Below are positions 17,190 to 26,233 of a DNA stretch of 64,000 bases, in pieces; the stretch's first letter is position 1, and every line of letters begins with the position of its first letter. Location of the stretch: the NCBI RefSeq assembly GCF_000292245.2, contig NZ_ALPT02000004.1, positions 28,795 through 92,794 of the forward strand. The letters are read 5' to 3'. The notes under the pieces are model-generated. The model saw nothing but the letters and a program-made list of their open reading frames with translations, was not told where the DNA came from and did no database searches. Source of the DNA: Alkalihalobacillus alcalophilus ATCC 27647 = CGMCC 1.3604. GTDB taxonomy: Bacteria > Bacillota > Bacilli > Bacillales > Bacillaceae_D. Made by a program: the position numbers and the translations under genes.

Positions 17190-18302
17190 ATGAAAAAAAT
17201 AAAAGTAGGACTTATTGGATGCGGGAATATCAGCTCCGTTTATTTTAAAAATTGTTTAGAATTTGAACATTTTGAGCTGGTCGCATGTGCCGATCTCGAC
17301 CTTGAGCGTACAAGAGCTCAGGCAGCACGTTATGGCGTAAATGCCTATACGATCCAGGAATTACTTAACGATGAAGACATTGAACTTGTTATTAACTTAA
17401 CAACTCCAAAAGCACATGCAGCCGTTTGTATTCAAGCACTTGAAGCAGGAAAACATGTTTATACAGAGAAACCACTAGCGGTCACACGTGAAGAAGGGCG
17501 CCAGATCTTAGATGTAGCCAAACAAAAAGGGCTTCGTATTGGCAGTGCTCCTGATACATTTTTAGGTGGAGGAATTCAAACCGCCATCCACCTCATTGAA
17601 AAAGGAGAAATCGGTACTCCTATTGGTGCTACGGCCTTTATGATGAGTCGTGGACATGAGCATTGGCATCCTGACCCATCCTTTTATTATGATGTCGGTG
17701 GTGGCCCAATGTTTGATATGGGACCTTATTACTTAACAGCATTAATCGCAATGCTAGGCCCGATTAAACGAATCTCTGGTTCTGCACGTATTAGCTATCC
17801 TGAACGAACGATTACAAGTGAACCAAAAGCAGGCACAAAAATCCAAGTTCAAACTCCAACCCATATTTCAGGAGTTCTTGACTTTTCCTCAGGAGCGATT
17901 GGAACGCTCATCACAAGTTTTGATGTCTTTGGTGGCTCCACGCTTCCCCGGATGGAGGTTTACGGAAGTGAAGGAACGTTACTCGTACCGGATCCTAATA
18001 CATTTGGCGGTCCGGTCTTAATACGAAAACGGGATGAACATGAGTTTGTTGAGGTTCCTTTAACTCATTATTACGATCAAAACAGTCGTGGAATTGGCGT
18101 GGCTGATATGGCGGAGTCTATCCAACGACAAAGAGCCCATAGAGCAAATGGAGAGCTTGCTTTTCACGTCCTTGAAGCGATGCATGGATTCCATGACGCC
18201 TCTAACAATGGCACATTCTATCATATGGAAAGCACGTGTTTAAAACCAGCCCCACTTCCTTTAAACTATCATTTTTCTCCGAGAACTAACACGACCAAAT
18301 AA
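17190..18302 (+). CDS. Gfo/Idh/MocA-family oxidoreductase (second of four)
   Basis: 370 residues. The Rossmann start is GLIGCGNISSVYFKN, the family motif TEKPLAV is near residue 95, and the second domain contains GGGPMFDMGPYYLTALIAMLG. It differs clearly from the 15.2-kb protein and more resembles dehydrogenases with an MFDMGPYY motif. It is the last gene of the LacI-Gfo-ThuA-Gfo operon, 24 bases after thuA. The ribosome binding site (GGGGG) is adequate. The reaction is not known; it may reverse or extend the oxidation made by the first dehydrogenase. Confidence 0.85.
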   Translation: MKKIKVGLIGCGNISSVYFKNCLEFEHFELVACADLDLERTRAQAARYGVNAYTIQELLNDEDIELVINLTTPKAHAAVCIQALEAGKHVYTEKPLAVTREEGRQILDVAKQKGLRIGSAPDTFLGGGIQTAIHLIEKGEIGTPIGATAFMMSRGHEHWHPDPSFYYDVGGGPMFDMGPYYLTALIAMLGPIKRISGSARISYPERTITSEPKAGTKIQVQTPTHISGVLDFSSGAIGTLITSFDVFGGSTLPRMEVYGSEGTLLVPDPNTFGGPVLIRKRDEHEFVEVPLTHYYDQNSRGIGVADMAESIQRQRAHRANGELAFHVLEAMHGFHDASNNGTFYHMESTCLKPAPLPLNYHFSPRTNTTK

Positions 18303-18340
18303 CCAAGAGCTCTAACCATTTGTCAATTACTCTTCAAAAA

Positions 18341-18633
18341 AAAGAGGCTGAGACATAACCACTAAAAAAAGAGTTAGATGACTAGAACTGACAGTCATCT
18401 AACTTTTTTAATGAAAATTACTTATTTTATATTACAAAAGGAATGAGAAGATTTACCCTCTATCTTAGTGGACGAAAACATGCGGAGACTCCCAGTGGGA
18501 TCTAGTGGCAGAGCCGAAATCCACTAGTGAAACTAGTTAGTTCGGCGCCACCCACAGGACGCGGAGCATGATTTTCGGGAACGGTGAGTAGAACGCTTTT
18601 CAAATCAGTACAGAGTTTTGTCCTAGCCTCTTT
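18341..18633. mobile_element. MITE-like element with 19-bp terminal inverted repeats
   Basis: AAAGAGGCTGAGACATAAC (18341-18359) faces AAAGAGGCTAGGACAAAAC on the other strand (18615-18633), with 16 of 19 positions equal. The 293-bp interior holds a perfect hairpin and a GC-rich Bacillaceae-type repeat around 18470-18600. No transposase is present and no target duplication was identified. Confidence 0.6.
18372..18409. terminator. Bidirectional terminator inside the MITE-like element
   Basis: AGTTAGATGACT pairs perfectly with AGTCATCTAACT; A and T runs flank it on both sides. It lies between the convergent operons ending at 18302 and 18661. Confidence 0.85.
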
Positions 18634-18660
18634 CAATTTTTCTCTAACAAAATTTCTCTT

Positions 18661-19509
18661 TTACACACCTGAATAAGATAAAAAACCTCCATCAACTGGG
18701 ACCGTAATTCCCGTTACAAAGCCAGACATATTCTCATCTGCTAACCAGATCAAGGTGCCCAGTAAATCTTCTGGTTTTCCAAATCTCCCCATCGGCGTAT
18801 GAGTTAAAATTTTATGAGAACGTTCTGTTAATGACCCATCTTCATTCGTTAATAATCTTCGGTTCTGATCGGTCAAGAAAAAACCTGGGGCTATCGAATT
18901 CACTCTGATGCCGACTTCAGCCATATGAACAGCCAACCATTGAGTGAAATTATCAATTCCCGCCTTAGCCGCACTATAAGCTGGAACCTTTGTCATCGGA
19001 GAAGGTGCACTCATTGAAGACATATTAATAATCGTTTTGCCACGTTTATTGACCATCTTTTTTGAAAAAACTTGGGTAGGAATAACCGTCCCGATTAAAT
19101 TTAAATGAAAAACAAATTGAAAACCTTCTGTTGTTAAATCAAAAAATGTTTTGAGTTCTTTATTCTCTAAATCTTCTAGTTTAAATGTTTCATTGGTTGT
19201 TGCCCCATCTGGATGATTGCCACCAGCACCGTTAATTAAAATATCACATTCTCCAAGCTGTTCTGTTATGAGAGCTTCTGCCTCAATCACACTTTGTTTA
19301 TCGAGCACATCACAAGAAACCGCTAGAGCTGTACCGCCACTTTCCCGAATCTCTTGTTCAACGACTTTCCCTTTTTCAAGCTGGCGATTTAAAATAGCGA
19401 CTTTTACTCCTTGTCTACCAAGCTCGCGGGCCATCGCTCCACATAAAACACCACTACCACCTGTAATAACGGCCACTTTTCCTTTTAAATTTCCATTGAT
19501 TGATAGCAT
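18661..19509 (-). CDS. uxuB: SDR-family D-mannonate oxidoreductase (fructuronate reductase)
   Basis: 282 residues of the short-chain dehydrogenase family. It has the cofactor motif TGGSGVLCGAM, NGAGG, and the catalytic Ser plus YSAAK. The family branch with an insert around NHPDGATTNE and the gene order uxuA-uxuB point to fructuronate reductase, which interconverts D-fructuronate and D-mannonate (B. subtilis YjmF type). It is not related in sequence to E. coli UxuB. The start overlaps the end of uxuA by 25 bases and has GGGGGAG five bases upstream. Confidence 0.85.
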   Translation of the reverse strand: MLSINGNLKGKVAVITGGSGVLCGAMARELGRQGVKVAILNRQLEKGKVVEQEIRESGGTALAVSCDVLDKQSVIEAEALITEQLGECDILINGAGGNHPDGATTNETFKLEDLENKELKTFFDLTTEGFQFVFHLNLIGTVIPTQVFSKKMVNKRGKTIINMSSMSAPSPMTKVPAYSAAKAGIDNFTQWLAVHMAEVGIRVNSIAPGFFLTDQNRRLLTNEDGSLTERSHKILTHTPMGRFGKPEDLLGTLIWLADENMSGFVTGITVPVDGGFLSYSGV

Positions 19510-20582
19510 TGTTTCTCCCCCTGCTTCAAACGTTCAAGTGAATCCCAAATTCCCCATAAGTACATAATGCCAAGGCCACGATCGTAAAGGCCATAACCAG
19601 GTCGACATTTCTCATCCCAAATATGGCGACCATGATCAGGTCTTGCATAACCAGTAAAACCAATGTCATGATAAGCTTTCATAATACTTAAAATGTCAAC
19701 GGTTCCGTCAGATGAACGATGAGAGGTTTCAATAAAATCGCCATTTTCATATGTTCTCACATTACGAATATGAGCAAAATGAATACGATCCGCAAATTTC
19801 CTTACCATTTCAGCAACATTATTATTCGGATTGGCCCCCAACGACCCACTACAAAGCGTCAGCCCATTTGCTGGACGGTCAACAAGCTTTAAAAAACGCT
19901 GAATATTATCTTCGTTAATAATGATTCTAGGCAAACCGAAAACTGAAAATGGAGGGTCATCTGGATGAATCGCCATTTTTATATTGTTTTCTTCTGCGAC
20001 AGGAATAATTTGTTCTAAAAAGTAGTGCAAGTTCTTCCAGAGATCTTCTTCCGTCACCTCTTTATAGAGATCAAATAATTTCGTTAAATATTTCAATCTC
20101 TCTGGTTCCCAACCTGGCATCGTAAGCGATACGTTTTCCGCAATCTCTTTTACTAGTTCAATTGGATCTATATTGGTAATCTTCGCCTTCTCAAAAAATA
20201 AAGCGGTCGACCCATCCTCAAGTTCCTTGAATAGCTCGGTACGTGTCCAATCAAATACAGGCATAAAATTATAACAAATCACCTTTACACCAACTTGAGC
20301 CAATCTTTCTATTGTTTTTTTATAGTTTTCAATATAGAAATCTCTAGTAGGTAGTCCTAACTTAATGTCCTCATGAATATTGACACTTTCTACAACATCA
20401 ATGTTGAAATCATGAAGCTCTGCTTGTAATTTTACTTCTTTTATTCGCTCTAATGGCCACTCCTCCCCAACAGGGATGTCGTGAAGTGCCCAGACAATTC
20501 CTTCAACACCGGGAATCTGTTTCACATGCTCTAGCGGAATAAAATCATTCCCTTCACCGAACCAGCGAAATACCATTTTCAT
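19485..20582 (-). CDS. uxuA: Mannonate dehydratase
   Basis: 365 residues, the usual length of UxuA. The enzyme dehydrates D-mannonate to 2-keto-3-deoxygluconate. Family segments seen are MVFRWFGEGND at the start, CYNFMPVFDWTRT, IHPDDPPFSVFGLPRI, LCSGSLGANPNN, HIRNV and RPDHGRHIWDE. These carry the His, Cys and Asp ligands of the metal site. It follows the GntR gene by about 100 bases and overlaps uxuB. Confidence 0.95.
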   Translation of the reverse strand: MKMVFRWFGEGNDFIPLEHVKQIPGVEGIVWALHDIPVGEEWPLERIKEVKLQAELHDFNIDVVESVNIHEDIKLGLPTRDFYIENYKKTIERLAQVGVKVICYNFMPVFDWTRTELFKELEDGSTALFFEKAKITNIDPIELVKEIAENVSLTMPGWEPERLKYLTKLFDLYKEVTEEDLWKNLHYFLEQIIPVAEENNIKMAIHPDDPPFSVFGLPRIIINEDNIQRFLKLVDRPANGLTLCSGSLGANPNNNVAEMVRKFADRIHFAHIRNVRTYENGDFIETSHRSSDGTVDILSIMKAYHDIGFTGYARPDHGRHIWDEKCRPGYGLYDRGLGIMYLWGIWDSLERLKQGEKQCYQSMEI

Positions 20583-20684
20583 CTGTCTACAACTCCATTC
20601 CTTCTGTTTCTAAAGCTAAATAACCCTCAATATCCGTACTATTGATGTCGTTCACGAATGTTTATCCGTATTCATATTTTCTCG

Positions 20685-21368
20685 TCATTTAAAATAATTA
20701 GGATAAGCGACTTTCAGTTCACCTTGATCGTTGTTCACGAGTGTAAGATGATGGTGGACAATTTCTTTTGCTTTTAACGAATCTTGTGCTCGTATCGCTT
20801 CAATCATTCCTTCGTGCTGAGATAAAAGGATATTCCAATTATAATTATCTGTTAAACTCAACATCCGCACGCGATTTAAATGAGTATTCATTTGCTGGAT
20901 AATCATCCAAATTCTCTTTTTTCCACATCCTTCAGAAATAGTCTCATGAAACTCTTCATCCAGTTCAAAGAATTTCTTATAGTCTCCTACTTCAACACAA
21001 CGTTTTTGCATATATAAATTAAATTCTAATTTCTCCAAATAGGTAGGGGAAAAAAGTTTACAAGCCAACTGTATAGCGGCAATCTCTAAATGTTCGCGAA
21101 TAAACCTAGCTTCTTCCACATGCTTAAGATCAATGAGTGCTACAAATGATCCTTTTTGTGGGAATACTTCTAATAGTTCATCTTGCACAAGTTTGACAAA
21201 GGCTTCTCGTACAGGCGTTCTGCTCACTTGAAGTTTCTCTGATATTTCTTTTTCTGATATGTTTAAACCCGGTTCAAGTTTTAATGAAATAATATTTTCT
21301 CGCAATACGTGATATACGTAATCTCGGGTCGACGAAAACTCAGTTCGTTCACTAATTTCTAAAATCAC
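20685..21368 (-). CDS. GntR/FadR-family regulator, UxuR-like
   Basis: 227 residues. The winged helix (EKEISEKLQVSRTPVREAFVKL) covers residues 39-60 and the all-helical FCD ligand domain fills the rest. Members of this family next to uxuA respond to uronate intermediates such as fructuronate or KDG, so a UxuR role is likely. The start is GTG with AAGGAGGGGG five bases before it. Its operator could not be fixed; the palindrome at 24235 is one candidate. Confidence 0.8.
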   Translation of the reverse strand: MILEISERTEFSSTRDYVYHVLRENIISLKLEPGLNISEKEISEKLQVSRTPVREAFVKLVQDELLEVFPQKGSFVALIDLKHVEEARFIREHLEIAAIQLACKLFSPTYLEKLEFNLYMQKRCVEVGDYKKFFELDEEFHETISEGCGKKRIWMIIQQMNTHLNRVRMLSLTDNYNWNILLSQHEGMIEAIRAQDSLKAKEIVHHHLTLVNNDQGELKVAYPNYFK

Positions 21369-21417
21369 TGTATCCCCCTCCTTACTTCCATACTTTTCTT
21401 TTAATTAAATTTAGACA

Positions 21418-21465
21418 AAGGACTGATCCCGATACAATTAACTAACTAATCAGGGCTCAGTCCTT
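21418..21465 (-). terminator. Hairpin after the VOC gene
   Basis: AAGGACTGAGCCC pairs with GGGATCAGTCCTT across a 22-base loop on the minus strand. The T run after it is weak, so it may only attenuate. Confidence 0.5.
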
Positions 21466-21499
21466 ATTCATTACTAAACATACTTGCTCACCAAATCAT

Positions 21500-21901
21500 C
21501 TAATCATTTTTTTGCCTGAGCATCGCTTGGTCAACATTCAGTTCAATTAAATTCCGATCTGGGTCCATGCAAAAAATTTGAGCAAATCCACTGTCACTAT
21601 TTGGTTTCTCTACAATCTCAATCTCCTTATTTTTCAAGTATTGAAGAGTCTTTTCATAATCTTTCACACGGATAGCAAAATGACCATCCTTTGTCTGAAT
21701 ATCCCCTTCTCTTAAAGTATCAGAGGCTGGGTGCACAATTAAATGCAGCTGCTGATTTCCAATTTGATACCAAGCACCAGGGAAATCAAAATCAGGACGC
21801 TTTATTTCTTGAAAACCAAGAATCGTGCCATAAAAATACTTTGCTCTTTCTAAATTAGTAATAGAAAGACTTACATGATGTATCGACTCCATTTCAAACA
21901 A
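21500..21901 (-). CDS. VOC-family (glyoxalase-like) protein
   Basis: About 133 residues forming one vicinal-oxygen-chelate module: HHVSLSI, then LHLIVHP, GHFAIRV and RNLIELN, which hold the His and Glu positions expected for a metal site. VOC proteins isomerise, lyse or oxidise small compounds. The place between a Gfo/Idh dehydrogenase and the uxu genes suggests action on a keto-sugar acid, but the reaction is unknown. The start is uncertain: TTG at 21901 is eight bases after GAGGGG, GTG at 21910 overlaps that box, and ATG at 21892 is rather far. Confidence 0.7.
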   Translation of the reverse strand: MFEMESIHHVSLSITNLERAKYFYGTILGFQEIKRPDFDFPGAWYQIGNQQLHLIVHPASDTLREGDIQTKDGHFAIRVKDYEKTLQYLKNKEIEIVEKPNSDSGFAQIFCMDPDRNLIELNVDQAMLRQKND

Positions 21902-21906
21902 ATGTA

Positions 21907-23019
21907 TCACCCCTCAAACGGTGTTAAACTTACTTCTGTTTCAGCTGTTTCAATTTTTAGTGCTTGTTCCTGTGCGATAATACATAACTCAGCTGCTTTA
22001 AAGGCATGTTCTTGTGTCATCGCATTTTCCGTACCTTCCAAACAATCCAAAATAAACTGTCCAAAGTATGGAAACCCTACTTTTCCGGATAACTCAAAAT
22101 GCTTCTCTCCTTCTTGATTAACAAGATATAAATGATTTGACGTGTTATCACGACCAATATCAATATATTTACGAATTTCAATATACCCTTCTGTACCTAA
22201 AATAAGCGCACGTCCATCTCCCCATGTTCCTAAACCATCAGGGGTCAACCAATCAACTCGAAAATAAAACGTTGCCCCATTATCAGCTACAAGTGTCGCA
22301 TCACCAAAATCCTCGAAATGGGCGTATTCCTTAAAATGATAATTGGCTACTTTACTGTGTAAGACCTTGGCATCTTTTGCTCCTGTAAAATGAAGAAATT
22401 GTTCAATCTGATGACTTCCAATATCACATAAAATTCCACCATAACAATTTGGATCAAAGAACCAATCTGGCCTACTGTTAGCATTAGCACGGTGCGGTCC
22501 CGTTCCTATTACTTGAACAACACGTCCAATCGTCCCTTGTTCAATTAATTGTCCGGCAAAGACGGCACTTTCGACATGCAAACGTTCACTATAATAAATG
22601 CCCCACTTCAGCCCTGTTTCCGCTGTTTTTTGTCTTGCTTTTTCGATTTGATCAAGTTTCGTAAAAGCTGGCTTATCTGCAAAATAATGCTTTCCATGCT
22701 CCAAAGCTCGAAGACCTAACTCCCCGCGTTCATTTGGGATACAAGCGGATGCAATAAGCTTAATTTGAGAATCATTTAAGATTTCTTCTTCTGTTGTTGC
22801 AACTTTTACTTTAGGAAAACTCTCACAAAATTTTTCCACCTTTTTAGGATCTGGATCATATACGGCCACTAACTCTGCACCGGCTTCAAGCAACCCATTA
22901 CACATTCCGTAAATATGCCCATGATCAAGGCCAATAGCAGCAAAAGGAAAACTCCCCCTTTCAATAACTTCATTGACCTTTCCTACTGGTGCATAATTCA
23001 TTCCGTCTTGTTTATCCAT
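21907..23019 (-). CDS. Gfo/Idh/MocA-family oxidoreductase (third of four)
   Basis: 370 residues. The N-terminal part is unusual: instead of the common GxGxxG it has FAAIGLDHGHIYGMCNGLLEAG. The family motif appears as ADKPAFT. The second domain has GGILCDIGSHQIEQFLHFTG with the conserved Asp and His. The ATG at 23019 has AAGGGG nine bases upstream; a GTG nine bases earlier lies within that box. It is directly followed by the VOC gene and preceded by a fourth dehydrogenase, so it belongs to the importer-dehydrogenase operon. Substrate unknown. Confidence 0.8.
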   Translation of the reverse strand: MDKQDGMNYAPVGKVNEVIERGSFPFAAIGLDHGHIYGMCNGLLEAGAELVAVYDPDPKKVEKFCESFPKVKVATTEEEILNDSQIKLIASACIPNERGELGLRALEHGKHYFADKPAFTKLDQIEKARQKTAETGLKWGIYYSERLHVESAVFAGQLIEQGTIGRVVQVIGTGPHRANANSRPDWFFDPNCYGGILCDIGSHQIEQFLHFTGAKDAKVLHSKVANYHFKEYAHFEDFGDATLVADNGATFYFRVDWLTPDGLGTWGDGRALILGTEGYIEIRKYIDIGRDNTSNHLYLVNQEGEKHFELSGKVGFPYFGQFILDCLEGTENAMTQEHAFKAAELCIIAQEQALKIETAETEVSLTPFEG

Positions 23020-23043
23020 TCCGTCCACCCCTTATCAATCGTT

Positions 23044-24207
23044 TTATTGCTCGTTTGAGTAATTCCCACCAGTTGTTATCTTATTTTCTGTAAAATTCTC
23101 TATACTACTTTTCTTCTCATAGAAATGAGTCGCTTGCTTCATAACTCCTTCCCGTGTATAAAATGGACTGTCTTCATTTAATGGGAGAGTAACCGCTGTA
23201 CTTAAACTCGAGGCTTGGTAAATAGCTGTAATAAGTTCAAGTGTTTGCCGCCCTTGGATCCCATCAACAAGGACTTCTTTTTTGCCTTCTATCGCAAGGA
23301 GTACATCATTAATTTGCCCTGTATGTCCTTCATATTGAAGAGCTGGTTGTTTATCATATACTTGCTGGATTTTCTCCTCTAATTCTTGATCCTTTTCCGG
23401 AAAACCGTTTAATAAAGATTTGGACGCGGTTAGTTTCCAAGGAACCGACACACGAGCTTTTTTCCCTTGGAAGATCAATTGTTGTTCTTCTCCATGATGA
23501 ACAACAGAACTCGTCACTTGTGCTAAACTTCCATCATCATAACGACAAATCGCAATCGACAAATCTTCTACCTCTGCATTGTCATGAGAAGTATTTGTTG
23601 AAACGGCCGTTATTTCATCTGGCATCCCATTCATCCATTGGAAAATGTCAATATGGTGAACCGCATGGTTTAATGTACAACCACCGCCTTCTTTCTCCCA
23701 CGTTCCTCTCCACCAAAGATCATAATAACTATGGCCCCTCCACCAAAATGAATCAACTTGTGTATGAACGATTGGACCCATCAGTTTTGTCTCAAGGACC
23801 GATTTTAGCTTCATCATTGGTGTCTGAAAACGATTTTGAGCGACCACTGAGAGCACTTTTTGATTTCTTTTGGCTGCTTCATTCATTGCATCACATTCTT
23901 CTAAAGAAGAGGCCATTGGCTTTTCAACTAATACATGTTTGCTAGAATTCAATAAAGCAATTGCCACTTCGGCATGAGTATAAGGAGGTGTACAAACTGA
24001 CACAAGATCAATATCCGTCCGCTCAGCTAACTCCAAATAATCTGTATATACATTTACATTCAGATGATACTCGTTGGCTAGTTTTTTAGCCTTTTCTGGA
24101 TAAATATCACATAAAGCTACGATTTCACAACGTTCTGAAAATTGTTGATATGCTTTAATATGAGCTGAAGCAATTGCACCCGCTCCAATAATGGCTACTT
24201 TTATCAC
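23044..24207 (-). CDS. Gfo/Idh/MocA-family oxidoreductase (fourth of four)
   Basis: 387 residues. The Rossmann motif is AIIGAGAIASAHIKAY, the family motif VEKPMAS (near residue 96), and the second domain has GGGCTLNHAVHHIDIFQWMNG with the catalytic His pair. This type is common in pectin and xylan clusters of Bacilli. The GTG at 24207 is chosen because AAGGAGAGG lies six bases before it and the Rossmann strand then starts at residue 2. It follows the importer genes after about 70 bases. Confidence 0.85.
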   Translation of the reverse strand: MIKVAIIGAGAIASAHIKAYQQFSERCEIVALCDIYPEKAKKLANEYHLNVNVYTDYLELAERTDIDLVSVCTPPYTHAEVAIALLNSSKHVLVEKPMASSLEECDAMNEAAKRNQKVLSVVAQNRFQTPMMKLKSVLETKLMGPIVHTQVDSFWWRGHSYYDLWWRGTWEKEGGGCTLNHAVHHIDIFQWMNGMPDEITAVSTNTSHDNAEVEDLSIAICRYDDGSLAQVTSSVVHHGEEQQLIFQGKKARVSVPWKLTASKSLLNGFPEKDQELEEKIQQVYDKQPALQYEGHTGQINDVLLAIEGKKEVLVDGIQGRQTLELITAIYQASSLSTAVTLPLNEDSPFYTREGVMKQATHFYEKKSSIENFTENKITTGGNYSNEQ

Positions 24208-24234
24208 CAAGATCCTCTCCTTATTCATTCTAAT

Positions 24235-24246
24235 CATACTAGTATG
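24235..24246. promoter_or_regulatory. Palindrome, possible operator
   Basis: CATACTAGTATG is a perfect 12-bp palindrome 28 bases before the fourth dehydrogenase. The core ATACTAGT recurs upstream of the importer near 28093-28102. A shared regulator (GntR or AraC) is possible but not shown. Confidence 0.35.
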
Positions 24247-24278
24247 GTATAGACATTAAAAAAACAAATAACTGACTA

Positions 24279-25160
24279 TTACTCTTTCTCTGCTCCTAAG
24301 ACAATTCCTTTTACAAAATACTTTTGAATAAATGGATAGACAACCAACATTGGTAATGCCGCAATAAAGATTTGAGCAGATTGTACTGTACGTTGGGATA
24401 AATTCCGCAATGTTTCTGCATCTGTTATTTGGCTAAAATCTTGTTGCACAATAATCGTTTGTAAAAAAGTTTGCAATGGATAATTTCTTGCATCATTGTT
24501 ATAAATCATCCCATCAAACCATGAGTTCCAATGAAAGACCATTGTGAATAATGAAACGGTTGCAATCGCCGGAACAGCAATCGGCAAATAAATTTTCAAG
24601 AAAATCTGAAAATGATTTGCACCGTCAATTAAGGCCGATTCTTCTAACGACTTTGGTACTGAGGTACGGAAGAAGTTTAACAATAAAATTAAATTAAAAG
24701 CATTTATAGCGGTCGGTAACACTAAGGCCCAGATCGTATTCGTTAAACCTAACCCTGTTACAACCATATATGTAGGGACTAACCCTCCATTAAATAACAT
24801 AGTAAAAATAAAGAACCATACATAAACTTTACGTCCTTTAAACTCTTCATCATACTTTGAGAGTGAATAAGCTGCACATAGTAGTGCACCCATAGAAATA
24901 GCTGTACCTAGTACCACTCGAAGAATCGAAATAAAGAAAGAACGAATGAAATTTTCATTTGCTATTGTGCGTTCATATGCATCGATCGTAAAATCAATCG
25001 GCCAAAAAGAAACAATATTTGCTGCTGCTGCCCCACTTCCACTTAACGATACAGCAAAAATATGAACGAGCGGAAGTAGACAAAGCACAGACATTAAGAT
25101 CATAAAGCTATAATTAAAAATTGTAAAAATGGTATAGCTTTTAGTTTTATACATCCGCAT
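24279..25160 (-). CDS. Sugar ABC permease, LplC/YtcP type
   Basis: 293 residues with about six membrane helices and the binding-protein-dependent transport motif EESALIDGANHFQIFLKIYLPIAVP, which contacts the ATPase. It is one half of a heterodimeric importer with the gene upstream (12 bases apart). The same pair with an LplA-like binding protein and alpha-glucuronidase forms aldouronate transporters in Paenibacillus and Geobacillus relatives. No ATPase gene is nearby, as usual for systems served by a shared MsmX-type ATPase. Confidence 0.88.
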   Translation of the reverse strand: MRMYKTKSYTIFTIFNYSFMILMSVLCLLPLVHIFAVSLSGSGAAAANIVSFWPIDFTIDAYERTIANENFIRSFFISILRVVLGTAISMGALLCAAYSLSKYDEEFKGRKVYVWFFIFTMLFNGGLVPTYMVVTGLGLTNTIWALVLPTAINAFNLILLLNFFRTSVPKSLEESALIDGANHFQIFLKIYLPIAVPAIATVSLFTMVFHWNSWFDGMIYNNDARNYPLQTFLQTIIVQQDFSQITDAETLRNLSQRTVQSAQIFIAALPMLVVYPFIQKYFVKGIVLGAEKE

Positions 25161-25172
25161 AGGAAATCCCTC

Positions 25173-26126
25173 CTAGAAAATTCTCCAGTTTGCATACTTG
25201 TAAGCTAAACGATATCCTACAATGATTAACACTAAGCTAATAACCGATTTGAATAAGCCTACTGCTGTACCATAACTAAAGTCTCCACTCACTAATGAAA
25301 CACGATATACATATGTATCAATAATATCTCCTGTTTGATAAACGAGCGGATTATATAGGTTGAAAATTTGGTCAAAACCAGCGTTTAATACATTTCCTAA
25401 CGATAATGTTCCAACAACGATAATAATTGGTAACATCGCTGGTAACGTAATAAACAAGGTTTGCTTCCAACGATTCGCACCGTCAACAACAGCCGCTTCG
25501 TATAAACTAGGATTAACAGCCGTAATCGCAGCAAGGAACACGATCGTGTTAAATCCTGTTTCTTTCCAAAGGTCACTAATAATAACCGTTGTCCTAAACC
25601 AATCGTTACTTCCTAAGAAAAAGATTGGATCGACCCCAAACCATAGTAGCCCTTGGTTCACAAGGCCTCCATCTGGTGAAAGTAAATCAAGCAAAATACC
25701 ACCTAAAATAACCCAAGATAGAAAATAAGGTAAATAGATGATCGTTTGAATCGTTCTCTTAATCGCCATTTTGTACATTTCATTTAATAACAGAGCTACT
25801 GTAATTGGGACTATCAATCCAAAAATCATTTTCAATAAAGAAATAATAAGCGTATTCCAAATGACTTGCCTCGCATAGTCATATTCAAACATCATCCTAA
25901 AATGTTCAAGCCCCACCCACTGAGAGTCAAAAAAACCGAGCCAAGGTTTAAAATCTTGAAAGGCCATAACGACACCAAACATTGGGGCATATTGAAAAAT
26001 AAGGCCGAGAACTAGTGCTGGTATCAATAACACATGTAATTGCCACGTTCGTTTAAAATTCCACTTTTGTTTATTCTTTTTAATAACACTGTCCGTTTTC
26101 TTTCCTACTACCGGCTGACTCTCCAT
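25173..26126 (-). CDS. Sugar ABC permease, LplB/YteP type
   Basis: 317 residues. A charged N-terminal stretch of about 28 residues is followed by six predicted membrane helices. The ATPase-contact loop is YEAAVVDGANRWKQTLFITLPAMLP. It pairs with the downstream permease. The ribosome binding site is GAGGAGGG. About 107 bases separate it from the binding-protein gene, with no terminator seen, so the three genes are probably one transcript. Confidence 0.88.
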   Translation of the reverse strand: MESQPVVGKKTDSVIKKNKQKWNFKRTWQLHVLLIPALVLGLIFQYAPMFGVVMAFQDFKPWLGFFDSQWVGLEHFRMMFEYDYARQVIWNTLIISLLKMIFGLIVPITVALLLNEMYKMAIKRTIQTIIYLPYFLSWVILGGILLDLLSPDGGLVNQGLLWFGVDPIFFLGSNDWFRTTVIISDLWKETGFNTIVFLAAITAVNPSLYEAAVVDGANRWKQTLFITLPAMLPIIIVVGTLSLGNVLNAGFDQIFNLYNPLVYQTGDIIDTYVYRVSLVSGDFSYGTAVGLFKSVISLVLIIVGYRLAYKYANWRIF

Positions 26127-26233
26127 GACTTTCCCTCCTCATCGCTAAAGAAAGTAACTAGTCTGTACAAAACTAGGTGCAAACAGATTCTTTTCCATCC
26201 CCAAATCGTTCACACCATAGTTCGTTTTTTACA

